Positions 18,218 through 26,309 of a stretch of DNA of 64,000 bases are shown piece by piece; the stretch's first letter is position 1; each line of letters opens with the position of its first letter. The DNA comes from an uncultured bacterium (GTDB lineage Bacteria > Nitrospirota > Thermodesulfovibrionia > Thermodesulfovibrionales > Thermodesulfovibrionaceae), in the NCBI GenBank assembly GCA_937998865.1, contig CALLBR010000004.1:27116-91115 (forward strand), written 5' to 3'. The translations under genes were made by a program, and so were the position numbers. The notes beneath the pieces are model-generated. The model ran no database searches, had not been told where the DNA came from, and saw only the letters and a program-made list of their open reading frames with translations.

Positions 18218-19950
18218 TAGTATTTCCTCTCCTCCGGCTTAAATCTTGTTATTTTAACAGGCTTGTATTTGAAAGTGATACCTTTTTCCCTTTGAAAGGC
18301 TAAAGTATGCTTCATCCAATTTTCATCATCTCTTTTTGGATAATCTTCTCTGTAGTGAGCACCTCTGCTTTCTGTTCTCTGTAAAGCACTGGAAGCAATA
18401 ACTTCTGCTAAGGTTAGCATATGACCAAGTTCAATGGCTTCAAGAAGATCAGTATTGAAAGTCTTTGATTTATCTGTAATTTCTATTTCTTTATACCTTT
18501 CTTTTAAGGTTTTTATTTCATCTATAAGTAATTTCAATTCCTTTTCTGTTCTGAAAACTGAGCATTTGTCCATCATGGCTTGTTGAAGATCTTTTCTTAT
18601 AGAAGCTACTGTCTCTTTTCCTTTGTTATTTTTGAGCATCTCTAAACATTCTGTAATTAGAGCTACTCTTTCCCTCTTTACTTTACCTTTTGTAGAATTC
18701 TTAAGAATGGAACTGGCCGCTTTTCCTGCTCTTCTTCCAAATACTACGGTATCTAAAAGAGAATTACATCCTAATCTATTGGCTCCATGAACTGAAACAC
18801 AGGCGCATTCACCAGCTGCAAAAAGTCCTTGTATAAAAGAACCGTCCACATCCCTTAGAACTCTTCCGTCAATATCTGTTGGAATTCCACCCATCGCATA
18901 ATGAGCAGTGGGAACAACAGGTATAGGTGCTTCTGAAGGGTCAATTCCCATGTAAATTTTACAGAAGGTTGATATTTCAGGAAGTCTCTCATTAAGGATT
19001 TTCTTATCTACGTGCCTTAGATCAAGATAGACATAATCTTTTCCGTCGATTCCTCTTCCTTCTCTTATTTCACTGAGAATTGCACGAGATACCATGTCTC
19101 TTGGCGCAAGATCTTTTATTGTAGGAGCATATCTCTCCATAAATCTTTCACCTTTACCATTTATAAGAATTCCGCCTTCACCCCTTGCTCCTTCAGTAAT
19201 TAGAATTCCCAGTCCATAAAGTCCCGTAGGATGAAATTGGAAGAATTCCATATCTTCAAGCGGTAAACCTTGCCTAAAAAGCATGCTTAAACATTCACCA
19301 GTGCTTGCATAAGCATTAGAGGTGACTTTAAAAATTTTACCGTAGCCGCCACTGGCTATAATAACTACTTTTGCTTCAAAGACATGAAGTGAGCCATCTT
19401 TTATATTAATGGCTATGACGCCTTGAATTGCTTGGTTTTCAATAACTATGTCAAGAACTTGAAATTCTTGGAAAAATCTTACACCTCTTAGTTGACATTG
19501 CTCATAGAGAGCAAAAAGTACAGCATGTCCAGTTCTGTCAGCAGAATAACAAGCACGTCTTACTGGTGCTTTGCCAAACTCCTTTGTATGCCCGCCAAAC
19601 CTTCTTTGAGCAATTTTGCCCTCAGGAGTACGAGAGAAAGGGACTCCCATATGTTCTAACTCAATAATAGTGGGTATGGCATCATAACACATAATTTCAA
19701 TCGCATCTTGATCTCCGAGAAAATCACTTCCTTTTACAGTGTCATAAGTATGCCATTCAGGACTATCTTCTTCTTCATTTCCCAGGGCAGCTCCAATTCC
19801 TCCCTGCGCTGCTGTAGAGTGAGAACGAGTAGGATAAAGCTTACTTAAAACTCCTACAGTTCCCTTTCCTGTACATTCAATGGCAGCACGGCATCCTGCA
19901 AGGCCTGAACCAATGATAATAGTGTCAAAATAATGTTTGTTGATCTCCAT
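18217..19950 (-). CDS. sdhA: Succinate dehydrogenase/fumarate reductase flavoprotein subunit
   Basis: 577 residues. FAD-binding N-terminus (IIGSGLAGCRAAIE), RSHSTAAQGGIGAALGN with the His that covalently binds FAD, substrate-site motifs FQFHPTGLYG and HAVLFALYEQ, the catalytic PRDMVSRAI and HANRLGCNSL, with the helical C-terminal domain ending in RGAHYREDYP. AAGGAG precedes the ATG. First gene of sdhABCD, divergent from malic enzyme, consistent with a C4-dicarboxylate metabolism block. Confidence 0.97.
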   Translation of the reverse strand: MEINKHYFDTIIIGSGLAGCRAAIECTGKGTVGVLSKLYPTRSHSTAAQGGIGAALGNEEEDSPEWHTYDTVKGSDFLGDQDAIEIMCYDAIPTIIELEHMGVPFSRTPEGKIAQRRFGGHTKEFGKAPVRRACYSADRTGHAVLFALYEQCQLRGVRFFQEFQVLDIVIENQAIQGVIAINIKDGSLHVFEAKVVIIASGGYGKIFKVTSNAYASTGECLSMLFRQGLPLEDMEFFQFHPTGLYGLGILITEGARGEGGILINGKGERFMERYAPTIKDLAPRDMVSRAILSEIREGRGIDGKDYVYLDLRHVDKKILNERLPEISTFCKIYMGIDPSEAPIPVVPTAHYAMGGIPTDIDGRVLRDVDGSFIQGLFAAGECACVSVHGANRLGCNSLLDTVVFGRRAGKAASSILKNSTKGKVKRERVALITECLEMLKNNKGKETVASIRKDLQQAMMDKCSVFRTEKELKLLIDEIKTLKERYKEIEITDKSKTFNTDLLEAIELGHMLTLAEVIASSALQRTESRGAHYREDYPKRDDENWMKHTLAFQREKGITFKYKPVKITRFKPEERKY

Positions 19951-19963
19951 CAGCCGCTCCTTA

Positions 19964-19992
19964 TTTGCAAAAATTATTTTATTTTGTATAAT
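19964..19992 (+). promoter_or_regulatory. Candidate promoter of the malic enzyme gene
   Basis: TTTGCA (19964-19969), 17-nt spacer, perfect TATAAT (19987-19992). Transcription would start near 19999, giving a ~29-nt leader that includes AGGAGG before ATG 20028. Confidence 0.6.
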
Positions 19993-20011
19993 TTATTACA
20001 CACTATGTCAA
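19983..20011 (-). promoter_or_regulatory. Candidate promoter of the sdhABCD operon
   Basis: On the minus strand TTGACA (complement of 20006-20011), 17-nt spacer, TACAAA (complement of 19983-19988); TATACA at a 15-nt spacer is an alternative -10. It overlaps the divergent malic-enzyme promoter, so the two operons may compete for or share regulation. Confidence 0.5.
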
Positions 20012-20027
20012 GTATAGGAGGACAAAA

Positions 20028-21431
20028 ATGGGATATGTTCCAAGCCCCAGCTATAGTATAACACTAAGGGTAGAGATTGAAAACAAAATAGGTATGTTTG
20101 CAAAAATCGCTTCTGCTATAAGTGGTGCTGGTGGAGATTTAGGTTCCATTGATATTGTTAAGGTAGAGAAAGGACGAATTATAAGGGACATAACAGTAAA
20201 TGCTCGCAATGAAGAGCATGAGAAAAAAATAATTAAAGCCTTAAAACACATTGAGGGTGTGAAAATTTTAAGAGTTATGGATAGAACCTTTCTTGTTCAT
20301 GAAGGCGGTAAAATTGGAATATACAACAGGATAAATGTTAAAGGTAGAGAAGATCTTTCAAGAGTTTATACGCCTGGTGTTGCTCGAGTTTGTCTTGATA
20401 TCTATAAAAATCCTGATCATGTGTATCGTTATACGATTAAGGGAAATACAGTAGCGGTTATAACAGATGGTACCGCGGTGCTAGGACTTGGAAATATTGG
20501 ACCTGATGCAGCAATGCCAGTGATGGAAGGAAAGTGTATGCTTTTCAAAGAGTTTGGCGGTGTTGATGCCTTTCCAATAGCAATAAGAACAACAGATGTG
20601 GATGAACTTGTTGATATAATTAAAAAAATCTCGACTCCCTTCGGAGGTATCAATCTTGAGGATATTGCTGCTCCACGATGTTTTGAAGTGGAGAGAAGAC
20701 TTCGTGAAGAACTTAATATACCAGTAATTCACGATGATCAGCATGGTACAGCCATTGTAGTCTTAGCTGCATTGATAAATGTAGGGAGGATCTTAAAAAG
20801 AGATATAAGGGATTTAAAAATTGTCATAGCAGGAGCCGGTGCTGCAGGAACCGCTACTGCTTATATGTTATTAGACTATGGCATAAAAGATATAGTTGTC
20901 TGTGACAGATCTGGGGTTGTTTACGAAGGCAGACAACAGGATATCGATCCTTACAAGGAAGAATTAGCAAAGGTAACTAATCCACGAAAAATAAAAGGAA
21001 GTCTATCAGATGCTCTTGTAGGTGCTGATGTATTTATTGGACTTTCTGCTCCTAACATTGTTAGACCAGAGGATATTGAGAAAATGGCAAAAGACAGGAT
21101 AGTTTTTGCCCTGGCAAACCCAGATCCTGAAATTGCTCCAGAACTTGCCATGCCACTTGTAAGAATTATGGCAACAGGAAGATCCGATTATCCCAATCAG
21201 ATTAATAATGTTCTTGCTTTTCCAGGATTATTCAAAGGACTTCTTGAGGTACGGGCAAAGGGAGTGGATAAAGAGATATTTTTTACTGCCTCCAATGCCA
21301 TTGCTAATATAATCAAAGATGAAGAACTGAATGAAGATTATATTATTCCCAGCATTTTTAACAAGAAAGTAGCTCAGGTAGTATCTCATGCAGTGGCAGA
21401 AAAGGCAAGGAAATTAAAATTAGCAAGATAA
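20028..21431 (+). CDS. NAD(P)-dependent malic enzyme with N-terminal ACT domain
   Basis: 467 residues. Residues ~10-85 form an ACT regulatory domain (LRVEIENKIGMFAKIASAIS), suggesting amino-acid or effector control. The catalytic part has VYTPGVARVCLDI, NIGPDAAMPVMEGK, the metal/substrate site IHDDQHGTAIVV and a Rossmann GAGAAGTATA. Decarboxylates malate to pyruvate. Its position between sdhABCD and a TRAP transporter suggests a path from imported or succinate-derived C4 acids to pyruvate. Preceded by GGAGG and its own promoter. Confidence 0.93.
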   Translation: MGYVPSPSYSITLRVEIENKIGMFAKIASAISGAGGDLGSIDIVKVEKGRIIRDITVNARNEEHEKKIIKALKHIEGVKILRVMDRTFLVHEGGKIGIYNRINVKGREDLSRVYTPGVARVCLDIYKNPDHVYRYTIKGNTVAVITDGTAVLGLGNIGPDAAMPVMEGKCMLFKEFGGVDAFPIAIRTTDVDELVDIIKKISTPFGGINLEDIAAPRCFEVERRLREELNIPVIHDDQHGTAIVVLAALINVGRILKRDIRDLKIVIAGAGAAGTATAYMLLDYGIKDIVVCDRSGVVYEGRQQDIDPYKEELAKVTNPRKIKGSLSDALVGADVFIGLSAPNIVRPEDIEKMAKDRIVFALANPDPEIAPELAMPLVRIMATGRSDYPNQINNVLAFPGLFKGLLEVRAKGVDKEIFFTASNAIANIIKDEELNEDYIIPSIFNKKVAQVVSHAVAEKARKLKLAR

Positions 21432-21437
21432 TTAATA

Positions 21438-21466
21438 TTGACTTTTTTGGAATTTTTTAATATTAT
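21438..21466 (+). promoter_or_regulatory. Candidate promoter of the TAXI-TRAP operon
   Basis: TTGACT, 17-nt spacer, TATTAT, located just after the malic enzyme stop and about 30 nt before the transporter ATG, which has AAGGAGGGGG as its ribosome-binding site. Confidence 0.65.
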
Positions 21467-21495
21467 CATTAAAATCCTAAATAAGGAGGGGGTCC

Positions 21496-22506
21496 ATGAA
21501 AAGAGCTTTGTTGATTTTATTGAGTACCTTTTTTATTCTTTTCCTGTTTTTTGGCATTACCCCAACCTCTGAAGCTTCGAAGAAGTTTTATGTTAAATGG
21601 GGTGCTACCTCTGTCCGTTCTGGTCTTTATGCAAACACTGTTGCTATGGCAAAGGTGGTAAATAAAGCATATCCAGGCGAGATAGAAGTTACCGTTGTGG
21701 AGACGGGTGGATTTCTTGAGAATCTTTCAAGACTGCAAAGAAAAGCAATCCATATGGGACCAGCCGATGCTGCAGCAGGATATGCCAATTACATGGGAAT
21801 AATTGACTACCAAGGGAAAGCCAATCCTAATCTTAGAACCCTTTGGGGTGGCTACATTACTCCTATTCACATTGTAGTGAGTGAAAAAAGTGGTGTTAAG
21901 GATGTGAAACAGTTAAATGGTGTGGATTTTGCTATGAATCCCGGTACAACTTCAGGAAGAGTTGTAGAACTCTTTTTTAAAGCCTTAAATATTAACCCAA
22001 ATTACAAAATGATGGGAATAGGTGCCAGTGTGGATGCCATGAAATCAGGTGTTGTAAAAGGCTGGTATAAAGCAGGATATAAAGATGCTGCTATTCTAGA
22101 TCTTGAGGCAAATATGGATATAATAATACTTCCAGTATCTAAGGAACTTATAGATCAATTCAATAAGGTTTATCCTGGACAGGGATTGATGATGGACATC
22201 CCTGCAGGATTATTTAAGAGTGTTAAGAAGTCTCAACCAAGCTTAGCTTATGTGGTAACAGACTTTGTTGATAAAGATGTACCAGAGGATGTAGTTTTTA
22301 AGATTGTAAAAGCAGTTTATGAGAACAGAAAAGAGATTGTAGGTTCTCTCGCCACTTTAAAAGAGGGTAATTTTGAGGATATGTTTGGGATGGCTGTAAA
22401 ATATGGTAATGTGCCATTACATCCGGGAGCAGTTAAATTCTACAGAGATGTTTTGAAAGTTAAGATACCAGATAAACTAATACCTCCAGAGATGAAAAAG
22501 AAATAG
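21496..22506 (+). CDS. TAXI-family TRAP transporter solute-binding protein
   Basis: 336 residues. Secretory signal peptide (MKRALLILLSTFFILFLFFG ... SEAS), then the TAXI fold: KWGATSVRSGLYANTVAMAKVV, HMGPADAAAGYAN, and the later LNGVDFAMNPGTTSGRVVE. Captures a substrate in the periplasm and delivers it to the fused permease two genes downstream. TAXI substrates are usually carboxylates or glutamate; context (malic enzyme, SDH) makes a C4-dicarboxylate the best guess. Confidence 0.93.
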   Translation: MKRALLILLSTFFILFLFFGITPTSEASKKFYVKWGATSVRSGLYANTVAMAKVVNKAYPGEIEVTVVETGGFLENLSRLQRKAIHMGPADAAAGYANYMGIIDYQGKANPNLRTLWGGYITPIHIVVSEKSGVKDVKQLNGVDFAMNPGTTSGRVVELFFKALNINPNYKMMGIGASVDAMKSGVVKGWYKAGYKDAAILDLEANMDIIILPVSKELIDQFNKVYPGQGLMMDIPAGLFKSVKKSQPSLAYVVTDFVDKDVPEDVVFKIVKAVYENRKEIVGSLATLKEGNFEDMFGMAVKYGNVPLHPGAVKFYRDVLKVKIPDKLIPPEMKKK

Positions 22507-22515
22507 GAGGCTAAA

Positions 22516-22878
22516 ATGAGAGAGAAAATTTTGATGGTAGCTCTTTTTATAATTGTCATACCCCTTTTTGCTTTTGCTCAACCAACAGTAACAATAACTC
22601 CAGCCAAAGGTGAACCTGCAACAGAAATAACCATAGAGGGAATAGGATTTCAACCTAAGGAAGATATTGATATTGTTATAACTCTTGATGAGGGTGAAAA
22701 GGTAGGTCTAGGAACAGAAAAGGTTGATGTAATAACCACTGATGATAAGGGAATGTTTTCAGTAAAATCTGGTATACCCATAAACGCAAAACCAGGCAAA
22801 CATAAAATAGAGATAATTGGTAATAAAGGTAGCGAAGTGGAGATATTTATAGAAGTACTACCAAAGGAAAAGAAATAA
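22516..22878 (+). CDS. Secreted single Ig-like (IPT/TIG-type) domain protein
   Basis: 120 residues. A clear signal peptide (MREKILMVALFIIVIPLFAFA) followed by one beta-sandwich: VTITPAKGEPATEITIEGIGF ... KPGKHKIEIIGNKG. The pattern resembles IPT/TIG or bacterial Ig-like domains, with no catalytic motif. It is embedded between the TRAP binding protein and permease (9 and 23 nt spacing), so it is presumably co-expressed and may be an accessory periplasmic component. No function is known to me. Confidence 0.85.
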   Translation: MREKILMVALFIIVIPLFAFAQPTVTITPAKGEPATEITIEGIGFQPKEDIDIVITLDEGEKVGLGTEKVDVITTDDKGMFSVKSGIPINAKPGKHKIEIIGNKGSEVEIFIEVLPKEKK

Positions 22879-22901
22879 GTTAAGGAGGCTTAAGAAGACT
22901 A

Positions 22902-24857
22902 ATGCGTGAATTAAGAGGGCTATGGAAGTTAATTCTAAATATTCTTGTTGGATTATGGGGATTGTTTATCCTATATACAGCTCTTTTGCACGCCCTGCAT
23001 CCTCTTTTGCAGGGCGGTATCTCTCTTTCTATAGGTCTGGCTATTGTTTTTTTAGTTTATCCCTTTTCAAAAAGAATGTTAAAATGGAATGTTCCTAAAA
23101 TATTCCAGTACCTTATTACAGGTACCAAGAATGCTCCTTCGCTGGTTGATCTGATCTTTCTAGCCATGAGTCTCATTCCTTGTATTTACATCATGATTCA
23201 TTGGGAAGATATAGTAAGGAATCCGGGAGTTTTTGAGGATTATCATTTAATTTTAGCAGTTTTACTTGTAATAGCTCTTTTAGAGGGAACAAGAAGAGCT
23301 TTAGGGTTAACAATACCTATTCTTGTATTATTCTTCATTCTCTATACAATTTATGGACCTAATATTCCGGGAAGATTTGGCCATCCTGGCTTTAGTTTCA
23401 CTGATATACTTTATCAGTTATACCTAATGACTGAGGGAATATGGGGTCTGCTCACTGATATGGCAAGTAGAATAATAGCACCTTTTATAATCTTTGGTCC
23501 TATCCTTTTTGCCACAGGAGTTGGTTCTACTGTTATGGAACTTTCCACATACTTTGGAGGGAAAATAAGAGGTGGTCCAGGTCATGTGGCAGTAATTTCA
23601 AGTTCACTTTTTGGAATGCTCAGCGGTTCTTCTGTGGCAAATGCTGCTACAACTGGTTCCTTTACAATCCCTCTTATGAAAAAGTTTGGTTTTTCCAGAT
23701 CTTTTGCAGCAGCTGTTGAAGCTGCTGCTTCCTCTGGTGGACAAATCATGCCTCCAATAATGGGAGCTGGTTGTTTTATAATGGCTGAATTTCTTAATAT
23801 TCCCTATACCAGTATCATGATTGCAGGGTTAATTCCTGCTTTAATCTACTTTGCTGGTATTGCTGCCGGAATATGGATAGAAGCTGGTAGAACAGGCATG
23901 GGTAAACTTCCAAAGGAACTCATGCCTGAGCTAAAAAATATTCTAAAACCGAATAAAATTTTAGGCTTTTTCTTACCTATTGGTACCTTAGGTGTTTTAC
24001 TCTTCATGTTTTTTCCTGCCCAAATATGTGCTGCCTGGGCAATTGTTGTGTCTGTCTTATTTTTCCTATTTTTTGGAGGTCCACTAAAGATAAGAGATGT
24101 ATGGAATAGAGCAAAATCAATCTGGGGTGGACTCTATGAGGGTATTGTCAAAGCATTGGCGTGGCTAATGATAATGATGGCCTGTGTGCAGATTGCTGTA
24201 AGTCTTATTTCTCTTACAGGTTTTGGAGTAAAAGTTTCCGAATTAATTATTGAAATATCAGGCTACAATTTATATCTTGCCTTAATTGCTACAATGCTTA
24301 CTGCCATAATTCTTGGAATGGGAATGACAACTACAGCTGCCTATGTTATTGCAGCTGCTGTTTTGGTGCCAGCCTTACAGCAAATGGGGATTAATCCATT
24401 AGCAGCTCATCTTTTCATCTTTTACTTTGCCATTAAGTCAGGTTTAACACCACCTGTGTGCATAACTGTTTTTACCACTACTGCTATTGCTGGTGGAAGC
24501 TGGATAAAGGCTGCATGGAATTCAATGAAATTAGGAATTGGCGGATATATAATGCCATTTTTCTTTATATTCGTACCGTCCTACTTGATGAAAGGTCCTG
24601 CCTGGGAGGTTTTATTCATTTTTATAGGTGCCTTTGTTGCTATGTTTGCTATTGAGGCAGGAGTTCTTGGTTATTGGAAGAAACCAGCCACTCCTCTTGA
24701 AAGGGCTTTATACATCTCTGGAGGCTTGATAATGATGGCTCCTGGACATTGGACTTTTGTGGGATTAGCAATTTTTGCCTTAGGACTTTTATTGGAAAAA
24801 TTTGATGTACAAATACCTATTATAGCTAAAAGACCAGTACAGATATTAAAAAAATAA
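22902..24857 (+). CDS. TRAP transporter fused permease (DctQM-type, 4TM/12TM)
   Basis: 651 residues, highly hydrophobic. A small DctQ-like N-terminal region is fused to the large DctM domain, as usual for TAXI systems. Recognisable: SSLFGMLSGSSVANAATTGSFTIPLM, AAASSGGQIMPPIMGAG, GMGMTTTAAYVI and FYFAIKSGLTPPVC. It uses an ion gradient to import the solute bound by the TAXI protein. A strong intrinsic terminator follows. Confidence 0.95.
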   Translation: MRELRGLWKLILNILVGLWGLFILYTALLHALHPLLQGGISLSIGLAIVFLVYPFSKRMLKWNVPKIFQYLITGTKNAPSLVDLIFLAMSLIPCIYIMIHWEDIVRNPGVFEDYHLILAVLLVIALLEGTRRALGLTIPILVLFFILYTIYGPNIPGRFGHPGFSFTDILYQLYLMTEGIWGLLTDMASRIIAPFIIFGPILFATGVGSTVMELSTYFGGKIRGGPGHVAVISSSLFGMLSGSSVANAATTGSFTIPLMKKFGFSRSFAAAVEAAASSGGQIMPPIMGAGCFIMAEFLNIPYTSIMIAGLIPALIYFAGIAAGIWIEAGRTGMGKLPKELMPELKNILKPNKILGFFLPIGTLGVLLFMFFPAQICAAWAIVVSVLFFLFFGGPLKIRDVWNRAKSIWGGLYEGIVKALAWLMIMMACVQIAVSLISLTGFGVKVSELIIEISGYNLYLALIATMLTAIILGMGMTTTAAYVIAAAVLVPALQQMGINPLAAHLFIFYFAIKSGLTPPVCITVFTTTAIAGGSWIKAAWNSMKLGIGGYIMPFFFIFVPSYLMKGPAWEVLFIFIGAFVAMFAIEAGVLGYWKKPATPLERALYISGGLIMMAPGHWTFVGLAIFALGLLLEKFDVQIPIIAKRPVQILKK

Positions 24858-24882
24858 AGCAATTGAATAATAAGTTTTTAAA

Positions 24883-24920
24883 GGAGCTCTAGAATTTAAC
24901 AAGAGCTCCAATTTTATTTT
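24883..24920 (+). terminator. Rho-independent terminator after the TRAP operon
   Basis: Perfect GGAGCTCT / AGAGCTCC stem (24883-24890 and 24902-24909) with an 11-nt loop, followed by AATTTTATTTT. Confidence 0.85.
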
Positions 24921-24934
24921 CCTATGTCCAAAAC

Positions 24935-24965
24935 TTGACTTTTTTGTCAGGCTTTAAGATATTAT
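24935..24965 (+). promoter_or_regulatory. Candidate promoter giving a leaderless mRNA (histone-deacetylase-like gene)
   Basis: TTGACT (24935-24940) and TATTAT (24960-24965, 19-nt spacer; GATATT gives 17). TATTAT ends exactly 5 nt before ATG 24971 and no Shine-Dalgarno is present. The ORF-track start (TTG 24935) is this -35 box. Confidence 0.5.
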
Positions 24966-24970
24966 TGTTT

Positions 24971-25888
24971 ATGAATAGAAAAGTTGCTTTCATTTATGAT
25001 GATATCTACTTGAGACATGAAACTCCTCATGGACATCCTGAATCGAAAGAGAGGCTTGTTGCCATTATAAATCAATTAAAAGCAGCAGGTTTGTGGGATA
25101 AACTTCTCCATCTGAAACCAAGAAAAGCAACCATTGAGGAATTATCATTAGTGCATGAACCTAATTACATTGAAAGAATTAAGAATTCATCACCTGGATA
25201 TGTGGACCCTGATACTTATGTTTGTGAAAATACCTATGAAGTTGCCCTATATGCTGTTGGTGGAGTTTTGGAATCCATTGACGGGGTTTACAAAAAAGAA
25301 TTTGATAGGGCTTTTTGTGCAGTAAGACCACCAGGTCATCATGCTGAGATGGATGCTGCTATGGGTTTTTGTATTTTTAACAATATTGCCATAGGTGCAG
25401 CCTATGCTAAAAAATTAGGTTACAAAAAAATTTTTATAATAGACTTTGATGTACACCATGGAAATGGAACTCAGCACATTTTTGAGGATGATTGTGCTGT
25501 TTTCTATTTTAGTTCCCATCAATTTCCCTTTTATCCTGGAACAGGCAGGGAGTTGGAAATTGGTAAGGGACCAGGAGAGGGTTGCACATACAATGTTCAA
25601 CTCAGAGCAGGTTCTGGTACTCGGGAATATTTAACAGTTTTTCAAGATATACTTCCACAAAAAATTAGAGAGTATAAACCTGATCTAATACTTGTCTCAG
25701 CTGGTTATGATATGCATCAGGATGATCCCATGAGTTATATAAATGTAACAACAGAAGGAGTAAGAAGTATTGTAAGAAGTATTATTAATTCATCATATGC
25801 TCCTAAGATATTCGTTCTCGAAGGTGGCTATAATCTTCAATCCTTAGCAGAATGCGTTCAAGTAACTATTGAGGAGTTACTGAATTAG
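24971..25888 (+). CDS. Histone deacetylase-family protein (AcuC/Apha-like deacetylase)
   Basis: 305 residues from MNRKVAFIYDD. The zinc hydrolase signature is complete: RPPGHHAE (tandem catalytic histidines), DFDVHHGNGTQ (metal ligands), SAGYDMHQDDP and LEGGYNL. Bacterial members deacetylate acetyl-lysine on metabolic enzymes or acetylpolyamines; the substrate here is unknown. The ORF track extends 12 codons upstream to a TTG, but promoter placement favours ATG 24971. It is a stand-alone gene after a terminator and ends in a 4-nt convergent overlap with the PPC-domain gene. Confidence 0.92.
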   Translation: MNRKVAFIYDDIYLRHETPHGHPESKERLVAIINQLKAAGLWDKLLHLKPRKATIEELSLVHEPNYIERIKNSSPGYVDPDTYVCENTYEVALYAVGGVLESIDGVYKKEFDRAFCAVRPPGHHAEMDAAMGFCIFNNIAIGAAYAKKLGYKKIFIIDFDVHHGNGTQHIFEDDCAVFYFSSHQFPFYPGTGRELEIGKGPGEGCTYNVQLRAGSGTREYLTVFQDILPQKIREYKPDLILVSAGYDMHQDDPMSYINVTTEGVRSIVRSIINSSYAPKIFVLEGGYNLQSLAECVQVTIEELLN

Positions 25889-26307
25889 TCTTTCCACAAA
25901 AACAATCCAGTATCCTCATTAAAGATTCTTTCATAAGCTTCTCCATCCAGCTCAATAATTTCAAACTCAAAGGCAAAAACATCTGCTTCAAAGAGATGTC
26001 CACCTATGGATGAGTAATCTTCTCTTGATAGAATTATATGTAAATGGGCAAAAGGTTCATTTTCTTTTATTGAAATATTTCCCTTAAGAGATGAGATTTC
26101 CATGGGCTCTTTGAATTCTTTCCACATATACTGTCTATTTTTTTGATCATAGTAGCCAATTTTTGCTCTACTTACAGCTCCTATTCCGCTAATAAGTCCT
26201 GCCTTTATAGACTTTTCTTTTAGAATTTTTGTGATTTCTGATATTATTTCATCTCCTTTCAGAAGTCTTCCTTTTATGACTCTTTTGATTTTAAAATCTC
26301 TAAACAT
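25885..26307 (-). CDS. PPC-domain (DUF296) protein
   Basis: 140 residues covering one PPC/DUF296 domain: GLISGIGAVSRAKIGYYD, the KGNISIKENEPFAHLHIILS strand with the conserved HxH, and GGHLFEADVFAFEFEII. Plant homologues are DNA-binding AT-hook proteins and bacterial ones form trimers of unknown role with a metal site at the histidines. It is 2 nt downstream of the lactate-oxidation operon and probably co-transcribed with it. Confidence 0.88.
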   Translation of the reverse strand: MFRDFKIKRVIKGRLLKGDEIISEITKILKEKSIKAGLISGIGAVSRAKIGYYDQKNRQYMWKEFKEPMEISSLKGNISIKENEPFAHLHIILSREDYSSIGGHLFEADVFAFEFEIIELDGEAYERIFNEDTGLFLWKD

Positions 26308-26309
26308 TT

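Noticed and set aside
24935-24970. TTG start extending the histone-deacetylase-like protein
   Set aside because: The extension overlaps a TTGACT/TATTAT promoter, and family proteins begin near MNRKVAFIYDD.
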